Assembly: GCA_905214895.1 (NCBI GenBank) | Contig: CAJMNP010000020.1 | Location: forward strand, 1-11,055 | Direction: 5' to 3' | Source of the DNA: an uncultured bacterium | Lineage (GTDB): Bacteria > Actinomycetota > Coriobacteriia > Coriobacteriales > Coriobacteriaceae | Length of the DNA: 11,055 nucleotides | Shown: in pieces, positions 1-7,481 of the stretch | Position numbering within the stretch: the stretch's first letter is position 1 | Layout of the letters: every line of letters begins with the position of its first letter | The notes under the pieces: generated by a model | What the model saw: the letters and a program-made list of their open reading frames with translations, nothing else | Database searches by the model: none | Told to the model about the DNA's origin: nothing | Program-made: the position numbers and the translations under genes

Positions 1-1508
1 AAGTACGACTCTTTCCACTCGGCGTCGGGAATACGGCCCGCGCCCTCACTCGGCAGATCGATACCGCAGGTCTTGCCAAGGCCCCAGCGACGAAAGACCT
101 CCTGCAGGCCCTCAGGGTGCTGGTCGTTGTAGAAAAACGCCTTGCCCATGTCGTAGAACACGGGGTCGCACGAATTGGCGATACCGGACTGCAGCGTCAT
201 GGTGCCGTGGCCGGAGTGCAGCCAGCAATACTTGCCCCACGACTTGCCCAAACCCGTCCAATAGCCCGTGCAGTTGGTCGTTTGACCCGAGGTATAGGTT
301 CCAAACTCAAGGCCCGCCAAGGCCGAGAGCGGCTTAATGGTCGAAGCTGACATGTACTGGCCGCTAATAGCGCGGTTGAGCAGCGGGTGCGAACCCTCGT
401 CGTCGTTGAGCTCGGTCCACACGTCGTTGGAGACACCACCGATAAACACGGACGGATCAAACTTGGGCTCACTTGCCATGCCCAGAATCTCGCCGTTGTT
501 GGGGTCGAGGCACACCACGGCGCCGTTGCCGGCGTTGCTGTAACCCGTGGTCTTGGCGAGTTCGATAGCACTCGCCAACGCCGTCTCGCAGGCTTGCTGA
601 ATCTTGAGGTCAAGCGTGAGCTTAATGTCGGAGCCGGCCTTGGCAGGCACGGCGCCTGCCTGTCCGGTCACGTTGCCCGAGGCATCGACCTTAACCGTCT
701 GCTCGCCGCGAATACCCTGCAGCAAGTTCTCGTAGTAGCTCTCGACACCCGCCTGGCCCACGATATCACCAGACTGGTACGTAATCTGACCGGCAGCGCT
801 ATCGTTATCGCCCGAAGACTTCTTGTTCTGTGCCTCGAGCTGCTCAGAGGTAATGGTGCCGGTATAACCCAAAATGTGACAGGCCGTCTCGCCATACGGG
901 TACTGGCGCTCGGTGCGCTCGGCAATCTTCACGCCCGGGAACTCGCCGGCATGCTCCTGAATATAGGCAACCGTGGAGCGGCGCACGTCCGTCGCGATGG
1001 TATGCAGGCTCTGAGCGCCCTCGGAATTGTCCTGGATATTGCGCAGCACCGCGACGTAGGGCATACCGAGCACGTTGGCAAGATGGCGCACCAGCACGGT
1101 GTCCTCGGCAAGGTCGCGGTAGGCCACGACAGCAAGTGAAGGACGGTTCTGGACAAGTGCCACGCCATTGCGATCAAGGATTCGCCCGCGCACAGCCGGC
1201 GTGGTGACAGTACGGGTCTGGTTGCTCTTGGCCTGCTTGTCGTAGTAGTCCGACGAGACCATCTGCATACCCCACAGCTTAACGGCGAGCGCGGCAAACA
1301 TCGCGCCCACGCCGGCGGTAAGGATGGAGAAGCGACCCTTGAAGGCGGTAGCGGCGGTATTGCCCTCGCCCTCGGTGGCACGCGGGGCCGTTCCATGCTG
1401 TGTGTCGTAGGTAAAACGGGAATCGCCGCGGCGCATGATGACCAGCGCGACCACAATGGCCACGACCAGCACGATACCGGCGATGATAACCGTCATCTGG
1501 GAAGACAT
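1..1508 (-). CDS. mrdA: Penicillin-binding protein 2, class B transpeptidase of cell elongation (3' end outside window)
   Basis: This is the peptidoglycan DD-transpeptidase of the elongation machinery, which cross-links side-wall peptidoglycan outside the membrane. The reading frame is open from ATG 1508 to the window edge, giving 502 codons; the C-terminal part with the KTG motif is missing. Seen: hydrophobic segments at about residues 7-25 and 60-82, the pedestal signature VRGRILDRNG near 110, the active-site motif STIK (Ser389, Lys392), the second motif SCD (Ser446 to Asp448), and GIDLPSE near the edge. Spacing of the motifs is normal for class B PBPs, and SxD in place of SxN occurs in PBP2 proteins. 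The start has GGGAGG seven bases upstream and lies 13 bases after the mreD stop, so it is the fourth gene of the mreBCD operon. The extra N-terminal hydrophobic segment is unusual, since PBP2 normally has one span. Identity as PBP2 rather than a division PBP rests on the operon and the sequence style. Confidence 0.93.
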   Translation of the reverse strand, partial: MSSQMTVIIAGIVLVVAIVVALVIMRRGDSRFTYDTQHGTAPRATEGEGNTAATAFKGRFSILTAGVGAMFAALAVKLWGMQMVSSDYYDKQAKSNQTRTVTTPAVRGRILDRNGVALVQNRPSLAVVAYRDLAEDTVLVRHLANVLGMPYVAVLRNIQDNSEGAQSLHTIATDVRRSTVAYIQEHAGEFPGVKIAERTERQYPYGETACHILGYTGTITSEQLEAQNKKSSGDNDSAAGQITYQSGDIVGQAGVESYYENLLQGIRGEQTVKVDASGNVTGQAGAVPAKAGSDIKLTLDLKIQQACETALASAIELAKTTGYSNAGNGAVVCLDPNNGEILGMASEPKFDPSVFIGGVSNDVWTELNDDEGSHPLLNRAISGQYMSASTIKPLSALAGLEFGTYTSGQTTNCTGYWTGLGKSWGKYCWLHSGHGTMTLQSGIANSCDPVFYDMGKAFFYNDQHPEGLQEVFRRWGLGKTCGIDLPSEGAGRIPDAEWKESY

Positions 1509-1521
1509 CTACGGGCCTCCC

Positions 1522-2088
1522 CTATTTGAGTTTGCGGGTCTTGGGCTTGAAGCGCATGCCCGTCTGACGACCACCGCGTGCGGAGAATCCGTAACCGGAC
1601 TGCGGCACGACACCGGACATCAAAAACGGAATGGCGACCAGACCCGTCAGGATCGAAGACGGCAGTGCATGGCCAAAAACAGCCACCACAAAGCTCGTCT
1701 CCAGACCCATAAACAGCAAGATGATGCTGTAGACCACGTTGATGGCAAGCGCGAAGGCGCCCACGGTAATACCGCGCGCGCTCGGGGAGCCGGCCGTCTG
1801 ACCGGCCGCGCTGTGCACCAGGGCAAAACTGCCCACCGTCAGCAGCAGCGACATAACGCCCACCGGAACGGCAGCGGAAAGATCATAGAACAGGCCACTG
1901 CAAAAACCGCAGACGACAGCCCGCGTAGGATCGCCCGAGAACACGCTCAGGCACACCAGGATAATCATAAAGTTGACGCGACCGCCCGCGATGGAAATCT
2001 GCGGCGCCAGGCCCGCCTGCAGGAGCACGCAGGCAATGGCGGCGATAGCAAACGTACGGGAGCTCGCCCCCTGTTCGTGTAGATCCAT
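1522..2088 (-). CDS. mreD: Rod shape-determining membrane protein MreD
   Basis: MreD is the small polytopic membrane partner of MreC and MreB in the elongation complex. The protein has about 188 residues and is mostly hydrophobic, with around five plausible membrane helices. It carries the family-typical stretch GFCSGLFYDL followed by a small-residue-rich helix, and ends in a basic cytoplasmic tail (MRFKPKTRKLK). Two in-frame ATGs lie two codons apart, at 2094 and 2088. The GGAGG at 2097..2101 is only 2 bases before the first but 8 bases before the second, so the second is chosen; the first would add two residues. The Shine-Dalgarno sequence lies directly against the mreC stop codon, which suggests translational coupling. 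Sequence conservation in MreD is low; the call rests on the motif, topology, size and position between mreC and the PBP2 gene. Confidence 0.9.
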   Translation of the reverse strand: MDLHEQGASSRTFAIAAIACVLLQAGLAPQISIAGGRVNFMIILVCLSVFSGDPTRAVVCGFCSGLFYDLSAAVPVGVMSLLLTVGSFALVHSAAGQTAGSPSARGITVGAFALAINVVYSIILLFMGLETSFVVAVFGHALPSSILTGLVAIPFLMSGVVPQSGYGFSARGGRQTGMRFKPKTRKLK

Positions 2089-2101
2089 GGACATGCCCTC
2101 C

Positions 2102-3100
2102 CTATTCGCTCGAGCCTGAATCGGTTGTCTCGGACGATTCGGAGCTCTCGTCCGAGTCCTCGTCCTTCGTCTTGGTCGCCGAATCGCGCGAGGTGCCCTG
2201 CGGCGTGCTGTTAGCAGAGCTCACGTCCTCGTCCGAGGCCGACTGCTCATCGGTCAGCGAGGTGATGACGAGCACCTCCTCGTTATTCTCTGCCGTGGTC
2301 TGGGCGCGTACGACGATGGTGTAATACACATCGTTGGCCGACTTCTCCACCGAGGAAACGGTGCCGAGCGGCAGACCCTTGGGGAACACGCCGCCAATGC
2401 CAGAGGTCACGATGATGTCGCCCACTTTGACGTCGGAGTCGACGCTCACGTACTCAAGGCGCAGGGTGCCATCGGGCTGGCCCTGCAGCATGCCCTGGGC
2501 GCGCGTGTCCTGCACCATAGCCGACACGCCCGAGTTCTCGTCGCCAATCAGGCGCACGGTAGAGGTCTTGGCCGATACCTCGATAATCTGGCCGATAACA
2601 CCGGCAGAACTCGTCACGGGCATGTTGATGGTAAGGCCGTCGGCAGAGCCCTTGTCGATGGTAACGGTCGAGGTCCAGGCATCGCCCGACGCACCGACAA
2701 TACGGGCAGCGGTCGACTTAAGGTTGTAGGTCGATTGCAGGCCGACCAGGCCCTCCAGGCGCTCGGCAGTCTTTTGAGCCTCGGAAAGCTCGGCGACCTT
2801 AGAGGTCAGCACCTCGTTTTGCTTCTTGAGGTCGTCGAGCGACTCCTGCGAAGCCGTGAGGTTGGAGAACACGTTGCCGATCGCGTTGAAGGGAGCCGCC
2901 ACGGCCGAGCCCACAAAGCGCACCGGCGACGTAATCGTCGTCACACCCGAGCGTACGGCATGAATCGGCCCGGCCTCACCCTCACGGATATAAAACGTGA
3001 GCAGCAACACCGAAATCAGGCTGAAAACAATCAACGGGCGCATACCCGTTGATTGTCGCTTGGTATTCAGATTTGGAGAGAAACCCGAAGATCGTGCCAA
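2102..3100 (-). CDS. mreC: Rod shape-determining protein MreC
   Basis: MreC is a single-pass, mainly extracytoplasmic scaffold that links MreB/MreD to the peptidoglycan synthases. The 332-residue product shows a short basic cytoplasmic N-terminus, a membrane helix at about 21-38, a heptad-like coiled coil at about 83-119 that normally drives dimerisation, and the beta-rich MreC core at about 130-280, including SGIGGVFPKGLPLGTV. It ends in an acidic, Ser/Asp/Glu-rich low-complexity tail of about 50 residues (283-332) that is not part of the MreC core. The start codon is TTG: AAGGTGG at 3108..3114 sits 7 bases upstream, whereas the first internal ATG (residue 20) would start at the edge of the membrane helix. 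It begins 21 bases after mreB, and its stop is 13 bases before the mreD start, consistent with one operon. Confidence 0.95.
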   Translation of the reverse strand: MARSSGFSPNLNTKRQSTGMRPLIVFSLISVLLLTFYIREGEAGPIHAVRSGVTTITSPVRFVGSAVAAPFNAIGNVFSNLTASQESLDDLKKQNEVLTSKVAELSEAQKTAERLEGLVGLQSTYNLKSTAARIVGASGDAWTSTVTIDKGSADGLTINMPVTSSAGVIGQIIEVSAKTSTVRLIGDENSGVSAMVQDTRAQGMLQGQPDGTLRLEYVSVDSDVKVGDIIVTSGIGGVFPKGLPLGTVSSVEKSANDVYYTIVVRAQTTAENNEEVLVITSLTDEQSASDEDVSSANSTPQGTSRDSATKTKDEDSDESSESSETTDSGSSE

Positions 3101-3121
3101 ATGGAATCCACCTTTTGGAAA

Positions 3122-4165
3122 TTAAGCATTGGTTTGGACGAAGCCACCGTCAAAGGCGTTGGCCTCGAGCACGCGGGCGCAACCGTTTACGACGTTATCG
3201 AGCGCCGTGGGGCTGACGTTGACAGAAACGCCGGTCTCGTCGCGCAGGCGCACGTCGAGGCCGCGCAGCAGCGCACCGCCGCCGGTCAGCAGAATGCCGT
3301 AGTACATAAGGTCCGAGGCAAGATCAGGCGGCGTGGCGTCCAGAGCGTCCTTAACGGCCTTGGCCATCTCGTCGAGCGGCTTGTTAAGCGCGCGACGAAT
3401 CTCCTCGCTCTCGATACGCACGGTCTTGGGCAGGCCCGTGATAACGTCGCGTCCGTTGACCTCGACGTCGAGCTCATCCTTGAGCGGCACGGCGGAACCG
3501 ACCTTGATCTTGATATCCTCGGCCGTGCGCTCGCCGATAGCCAGGTTGTAGGCATCGCGAACATGGGTGAGGATAGCCTGGTCGAACTCGTCACCGGCAA
3601 TGCGGATGGACTGCGACACGACAATACCGCCCATAGCGATAACGGCGACCTCGGTGGTGCCGCCGCCGATATCGATGACCATGGAGCCCGTGGGCTCCTC
3701 GACGGGTAGGTCGGCGCCGATGGCAGCCGCCATGGGCTCCTCAATCAGATAGGCCTGGCGAGCGCCGGCCTGGATCGTGGCCTCAAAGACGGCACGCTTC
3801 TCGACCGACGTGACGCCGGAGGGAACGCAGACGACGACGCGTGGACGCGGAGTCCACGGATAGCGCTTCTCGGAAGCCTTGTCGATAAAGTAGCGAAGCA
3901 TGGCCTCGGTGACATCGAAGTCGGCGATGACGCCGTCCTTAAGGGGACGAACGGCCACGATGTTGCCGGGCGTACGGCCGAGCATACGCTTGGCCTCGAT
4001 GCCGACTGCCAGGATGCGCTCGTCGTTCTTGTCGATAGCGACAACGGAGGGCTCGCGGATGACGATGCCCTTGCCGCGCACGGAGACGAGCGTATTGGCG
4101 GTGCCGAGGTCGATGGCGAGATCGCCCGCATAGCTACCGAAGAACATATCCATCAAAGAAAACAA
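3122..4165 (-). CDS. mreB: Actin-like rod shape-determining protein MreB
   Basis: MreB is the bacterial actin that forms ATP-dependent, membrane-bound filaments directing side-wall synthesis. The 347-residue length is typical. Seen: phosphate-1 motif DLGTANTLV near residue 19, EPSVVAID, VVCVPSGVT, the hinge segment EEPMAAAIGA, phosphate-2 motif DIGGGTTEVAVI, and the adenosine motif LLTGGGALLRGL near 295. An N-terminal FSLMDMFFG stretch could serve as a membrane-touching segment. The start is TTG at 4165, supported by AGGAG at 4171..4175 with a 5-base spacer; ATGs at residues 5 and 7 are less well spaced. It is the first gene of the mreB-mreC-mreD-PBP2 series. A 115-base gap with a strong hairpin separates it from the upstream TPR gene, so it probably has its own promoter, although none is convincing. 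Mbl is a possible paralogue, but the operon favours MreB. Confidence 0.97.
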   Translation of the reverse strand: MFSLMDMFFGSYAGDLAIDLGTANTLVSVRGKGIVIREPSVVAIDKNDERILAVGIEAKRMLGRTPGNIVAVRPLKDGVIADFDVTEAMLRYFIDKASEKRYPWTPRPRVVVCVPSGVTSVEKRAVFEATIQAGARQAYLIEEPMAAAIGADLPVEEPTGSMVIDIGGGTTEVAVIAMGGIVVSQSIRIAGDEFDQAILTHVRDAYNLAIGERTAEDIKIKVGSAVPLKDELDVEVNGRDVITGLPKTVRIESEEIRRALNKPLDEMAKAVKDALDATPPDLASDLMYYGILLTGGGALLRGLDVRLRDETGVSVNVSPTALDNVVNGCARVLEANAFDGGFVQTNA

Positions 4166-4170
4166 CGCAA

Positions 4171-4175
4171 CTCCT
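4171..4175 (-). promoter_or_regulatory. Ribosome binding site that selects the mreB TTG start
   Basis: AGGAG lies five bases before TTG 4165 on the minus strand. The nearest ATG codons (residues 5 and 7) are 17 or more bases away, so this site favours the TTG. Confidence 0.7.
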
Positions 4176-4210
4176 GATGTGTTGGATGATTGCTGGAAAA
4201 CTACTAGCCC

Positions 4211-4216
4211 ATCATA
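4211..4216 (-). promoter_or_regulatory. Possible -10 element upstream of mreB
   Basis: TATGAT matches the -10 consensus at five of six bases and would start a transcript about 40 bases before the mreB TTG. No good -35 box lies 16-18 bases upstream, because that position is inside the 3' arm of the hairpin at 4226..4258. This is a weak call. Confidence 0.25.
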
Positions 4217-4225
4217 CTAGCGCAA

Positions 4226-4258
4226 GCCCGGCACCTCACTTGCGGTGAAGCGCCGGGC
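4226..4258 (-). other. Strong 14-bp hairpin between the TPR gene and mreB
   Basis: Read on the minus strand, GCCCGGCGCTTCAC pairs with GTGAGGTGCCGGGC over 14 base pairs (two are G-U) around a CGCAA loop. It begins 23 bases after the TPR stop codon, where a terminator would be expected, but it is followed by TTGCGC and not by a T-tract; the other strand has no T-tract either. It may be a weak or Rho-assisted terminator, an mRNA 3' end stabiliser or a processing site that separates TPR and mreB expression. Confidence 0.6.
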
Positions 4259-4280
4259 AGAGCCAAATCTCATAAGGTCA

Positions 4281-5585
4281 CTACTGGTTGTCAGCGGCCG
4301 AGAAATCGATGTCGAGCGAGGAGACGGCCCAACCGATATGGTTGTCGGAGCGCACGAATTTAACGGTGTACTCCTGCTCGCCGCCCTTGGACAGCGATGC
4401 CTTCACCTTGGCGGTCGTCTCGGTCATGGACTGATCCATGCCCTCGACGGACACGGTGGCACCCTGCGGAATCGAGGAGATGATTATCGACTTAGCGTCC
4501 TCGGACAGGCTCGAGGCCAGGCAAGACTCGGCCTTTGCGGCGTCACCGTCGCCGGCAGCCTGGAACAGATCGGTAACGACAGACTCCTGAGACGGGAAGC
4601 CAAAGCCGCGCGTGTAGGCAAAGCCCAGACCGCCCGCGGCGATCAAAATAAGCAGAAGCAGCACGATGAAGACTTTGAGACCCGTATGGCGATGGCGACG
4701 ACGGACCTTGGCCTGCTTACGATCCTGACGGTCCTGCTGGACCATCTCAGACTCGGACAGCGTAAAGAAGCCGGTGTCCGAGGGATCAGGCATAAACTGA
4801 CCGGTCGCGCCCGTAGGATCGAGAGGATCGACGGCAGGAGCGTCCATCGCGGGCGCCGGAGCCGTGGCCATAGCCGTCTGGGCAGACAGCGCGGCAAGCG
4901 AATCGTGCACGCGGGCAAGCTCATCGGCCTGCTCGGAGGTGAGCTGGTAGATGCCATCGGCAGTAGCGGCGTTAAAGGCATCGAGTGCGTCGGAGGGGCG
5001 GCCGGCGGCAGAAAGCGCCTGACCCATGCCGGCGTTGAGCGCACGCGTGTCGTCGCGGGGGCCGGCAAAGTCGATAGCCGTGCGGTAAGTCTCCACGGCA
5101 TCCGCCGGACGGCCGAGCTTAATGAAGCAACGACCGAGCTCGCCGAGTGCGGCGGCAGGAGCCGGATTGGCGCCATCGATGGCAGCCTGACGGAAGGCGG
5201 TTCCCGCGTTGGCATAGTCGCCCGACTGGAACAGCGCATTGCCCAGGCCCAGATAGGCCTTGAACGGCGTGGCATAGGAAGCATCCTGCGTAGCAGCAGA
5301 GAACGCCTGAGCGGCCGTCGTGTAGTCGCCCACGGCGGCAAGCGCCTTGCCGCGGTTGGTGAGCAGCGCGCCGCGCTTGCCGTAGGTGCCGTCGTTGAGG
5401 GCGGCGGCATAGGCCTCGGCGGCCTCGGCATACATGCCCAGGTGCATCAAGGCGTTGCCACGAAGGTGATCGGCCTCGCCCATAATCTCATCGGGAGTCT
5501 TTGCCGCCCCAAGCATCTGGGCTGCAGCGGAAAAATCACCCGCGCGGTAAGCGGCGCGGCCCTGTTGGATCAGCTGGCTATTCAA
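4281..5585 (-). CDS. TPR-repeat protein with one membrane span and an extracytoplasmic domain
   Basis: The function is not known. The 434-residue protein has no signal peptide. Residues 1 to about 235 form a row of tetratricopeptide-like helical hairpins (for example AYRAGDFSAAAQMLGAA, GNALFQSGDYANAGTAFRQA, LGRPADAVETYRTAI), a fold that binds protein partners. An Ala/Pro/Asp-rich linker (about 245-285), a basic stretch (KVRRRHRH) and a membrane helix at about 303-322 follow. The last 110 residues should lie outside the membrane; a start like ESVVTDLFQAAGDGDAAKAESCL resembles small NTF2-like/DUF4878 domains, which is only a suggestion. The basic residues before the helix predict cytoplasmic TPRs. 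The start is TTG at 5585, with AAAGGGGA about 5 bases upstream, 11 bases after the cyclophilin stop. It is probably co-transcribed with that gene. Adjacency to mreB makes a role in envelope complex assembly attractive but unproven. Confidence 0.85.
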   Translation of the reverse strand: MNSQLIQQGRAAYRAGDFSAAAQMLGAAKTPDEIMGEADHLRGNALMHLGMYAEAAEAYAAALNDGTYGKRGALLTNRGKALAAVGDYTTAAQAFSAATQDASYATPFKAYLGLGNALFQSGDYANAGTAFRQAAIDGANPAPAAALGELGRCFIKLGRPADAVETYRTAIDFAGPRDDTRALNAGMGQALSAAGRPSDALDAFNAATADGIYQLTSEQADELARVHDSLAALSAQTAMATAPAPAMDAPAVDPLDPTGATGQFMPDPSDTGFFTLSESEMVQQDRQDRKQAKVRRRHRHTGLKVFIVLLLLILIAAGGLGFAYTRGFGFPSQESVVTDLFQAAGDGDAAKAESCLASSLSEDAKSIIISSIPQGATVSVEGMDQSMTETTAKVKASLSKGGEQEYTVKFVRSDNHIGWAVSSLDIDFSAADNQ

Positions 5586-5596
5586 GGAAGTCCCCT

Positions 5597-6139
5597 TTAC
5601 TCGTGAACGATCTCGACATGGACGATCTCGTCGCCGGCACGCAGCTGCGAAATCACATCGAGACCCTCGACCGTGGTACCAAAGACGGTGTAACCGGAAT
5701 CAAGGTTATGCTGGGCACCCAGGCAGAAGTAGAACTGCGAACCCGCGGAATCGGGGTCCATGGAGCGTGCCATGGCAAGGGCGCCATCGACATGGCTGTT
5801 GCGCGGATTGGTGGCAAACTCGCCCTTGATGCAGTAGCCGGGGCCACCGGTACCGGGCATGCCGTCGGGGCCCTCAAGACCGGCGGCGACGTCGGCGCCG
5901 GACATATCGCGGGTATTGGGGTCGCCACCTTGGATAACAAAACCGGGCACATAGCGATGGAACTTAAGGCCATCATAGAAGCCCATCGTGGAAAGCTCGC
6001 AGAAGTTCGCGACATGAATGGGAGCGCCCTCGCCGTCAAACTTGACCTTGATGGTACCCTTCGACGTCTCGATTACGGCGCACTCGTCGCCGACAAGCTG
6101 ATACTCGGGCGTGTAGAGCTCTTTCTTAAAACCAAACAT
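5597..6139 (-). CDS. Cyclophilin-type peptidyl-prolyl cis-trans isomerase (cytoplasmic)
   Basis: This enzyme interconverts cis and trans Xaa-Pro bonds and helps protein folding. The 180-residue product is a single cyclophilin domain without signal peptide or lipobox, so it should be cytoplasmic. The catalytic segment FHRYVPGFVIQGGDP provides Arg62, Phe67 and Gln70, and MARSMDPDSAGSQFYF provides the second half of the active site. The position equivalent to Trp121 of human cyclophilin A falls in GAQHNLDSGYTVFG and is not Trp, so cyclosporin sensitivity should be low, as in many bacterial cyclophilins. A Gly/Pro-rich insertion at about 80-102 lengthens the loop after the GGDP motif. The ATG at 6139 has AGGAAGGA five bases upstream. 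A recognisable promoter lies at 6179..6208. The TPR gene follows 11 bases later. It could be named ppiA or ppiB, but the symbol cannot be settled from sequence alone. Confidence 0.95.
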   Translation of the reverse strand: MFGFKKELYTPEYQLVGDECAVIETSKGTIKVKFDGEGAPIHVANFCELSTMGFYDGLKFHRYVPGFVIQGGDPNTRDMSGADVAAGLEGPDGMPGTGGPGYCIKGEFATNPRNSHVDGALAMARSMDPDSAGSQFYFCLGAQHNLDSGYTVFGTTVEGLDVISQLRAGDEIVHVEIVHE

Positions 6140-6178
6140 GTGGTTCCTTCCTCGTGCGTTTAAAGCATATTTGTACGA

Positions 6179-6208
6179 ATTGTAGCAATAAGCACGGGTT
6201 TACATCAA
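6179..6208 (-). promoter_or_regulatory. Sigma-70-type promoter for the cyclophilin-TPR transcript
   Basis: On the minus strand a -35 box TTGATG (6203..6208) and a -10 box TACAAT (6179..6184) are separated by 18 bases. They match the consensus at four and five of six positions. The expected transcript start is near 6172, giving a leader of about 33 bases before ATG 6139. Confidence 0.65.
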
Positions 6209-6246
6209 TTGCGCACGTAGGTTATGCCGACTATGGCGAACTAATT

Positions 6247-7389
6247 TTAGGAACGCTGCTGCGGCTTCCAGGAACCCACATTGGCATCGTACTGGTTCAG
6301 CGCGCTGTTGCCGCCCTGCGCGATGGGCGCCAGGATCTCGCTTTGGTGGGAACTCATCGACTCGCCATCGGGAATGGCCAGCGAGATATCCCAGCTCTGG
6401 CAGATCACGTCGACGCGCTCATACATCCACTCGGCAAGCTGCTTTAAGTGGACGATGTCGTCCGCATAGACCGTATCGTCCTGTACTTTCAGGTTGTTGA
6501 GCTCATCTTGCGTCTTTTTGATCTGGTCGCGCAGGGCGTAGGCACTCTGCGACAGCTCCTGACGGGTGGACAGCGGCGTTCGGAGATAACCGTTGTTAAA
6601 GGAATCGATGACCTCGCCGATCTGGTCCTCGTCAGCGTAGGACACGATGGTCTGATACAGACCGTCGAGCCTGGTATAGAGTTGATCATCGGTGAGCACG
6701 GTTTCTTCCTGGACCACCTCGGCAGAATCGTCCTGCTTGGTATCGTCCTCAGTGGCCTCGCCCTTTTGGCGCGTGGGGAAGGTCGTCTGCGCGGCCTGGC
6801 CAAACTGGTCGTAGAAGCCAGGCATGACACCCATGGGATCGGTCGTCACGAACCAATAGGCACCGCCGCACACGACGGCAAGGACCGCGATGACGATAAG
6901 CGGCTTGGGAATATGACGCTTGTGCTTGTGATAGGCATCCTCGTCGGGGTGCACTTTGCGCTTGGGTTTTTGAGCATCGTCATGCAGGGAAACGGGCGTG
7001 GGAATATCGACCTTGGGGATACCGAAATCCTTATCGAAAGCCGGCAGCACGCAGGTCTCATTGGGGTCGGCGGCGTCCGAAAGCACCGCAGCGGCAGAGG
7101 CCGGCGCATGCGGCACCTCGGTATCGATCTGCTCTTGCGTTAGGCGCGGAAAGCCCGCCGTGCGGCCCGCTGCCAGGTCGGATGCGGCCGCGTCCTCGGA
7201 GAGGATACCCGGAGCGGGGCGTCCGCATTTGGGGCACGTACGATCATGCGGAGAAAGACGGGCACCGCAGCCCTCACAGAACACGAACTCGGTGTGCTCC
7301 GGACCATCGCCCGGACCCACATAGGCGTTGCAGTAGGGGCAGAACGAGGCGCCGTCCTCGATAGTCTTAAGGCAATGCGGGCAGATCAC
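6247..7389 (-). CDS. Membrane-anchored double zinc-ribbon protein of unknown function
   Basis: The function is not recognised. Read from GTG 7389 (380 residues), the N-terminus carries two zinc-ribbon units: Cys3, Cys6, Cys17 and Cys20, then Cys38, Cys41, Cys52 and Cys55, all in CxxC pairs. A charged linker follows, then a basic stretch and one membrane helix at about 163-182. The C-terminal 200 residues, predicted outside the membrane, begin with an acidic low-complexity part and continue as a helical domain (about 225-350) with heptad-like character. No signal peptide is present, so the ribbons should be cytoplasmic. The GTG is preferred because AGAGG lies five bases upstream and the protein then starts directly with the first CxxC. 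A longer frame from TTG 7419 would add ten residues but lacks a Shine-Dalgarno sequence. Zinc-ribbon plus one span is a common plan in actinobacterial envelope or sensor proteins; no specific role can be assigned. Confidence 0.85.
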   Translation of the reverse strand: MICPHCLKTIEDGASFCPYCNAYVGPGDGPEHTEFVFCEGCGARLSPHDRTCPKCGRPAPGILSEDAAASDLAAGRTAGFPRLTQEQIDTEVPHAPASAAAVLSDAADPNETCVLPAFDKDFGIPKVDIPTPVSLHDDAQKPKRKVHPDEDAYHKHKRHIPKPLIVIAVLAVVCGGAYWFVTTDPMGVMPGFYDQFGQAAQTTFPTRQKGEATEDDTKQDDSAEVVQEETVLTDDQLYTRLDGLYQTIVSYADEDQIGEVIDSFNNGYLRTPLSTRQELSQSAYALRDQIKKTQDELNNLKVQDDTVYADDIVHLKQLAEWMYERVDVICQSWDISLAIPDGESMSSHQSEILAPIAQGGNSALNQYDANVGSWKPQQRS

Positions 7390-7429
7390 GGCATCCTCTT
7401 TTCGAAGAAATTCAAACAATCGAGGTTAG

Positions 7430-7435
7430 AGCATA
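7430..7435 (-). promoter_or_regulatory. Possible -10 element for the zinc-ribbon gene
   Basis: TATGCT fits a loose TANNNT -10 pattern. Transcription would begin near 7423, leaving only about four bases before the TTG at 7419 but about 33 before the GTG at 7389 with its Shine-Dalgarno sequence, which agrees with the shorter gene. No clear -35 box is visible. Confidence 0.25.
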
Positions 7436-7481
7436 ACATCGCCACGGCTCCACTGGAGCAAGGCACCAATTCAACATCGCA

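Noticed and set aside
1..1508. Frameshifted or degraded PBP2 gene, because shorter frames at 197..613, 668..925 and 929..1456 overlap it
   Set aside because: Direct translation from ATG 1508 is open to the window edge with motifs in order; the short frames are in other phases.
4245..5606. Long plus-strand open frame of 453 codons opposite the TPR gene
   Set aside because: It is the antisense shadow of a GC-rich gene; its product is low-complexity Arg/Gly/His-rich without any recognisable motif, while the minus-strand product is a clear TPR protein.
7447..7459. Small hairpin GCTCC-ACT-GGAGC upstream of the zinc-ribbon gene
   Set aside because: A five-pair stem is expected by chance in this composition; no T-tract or nearby partner motif supports a role.
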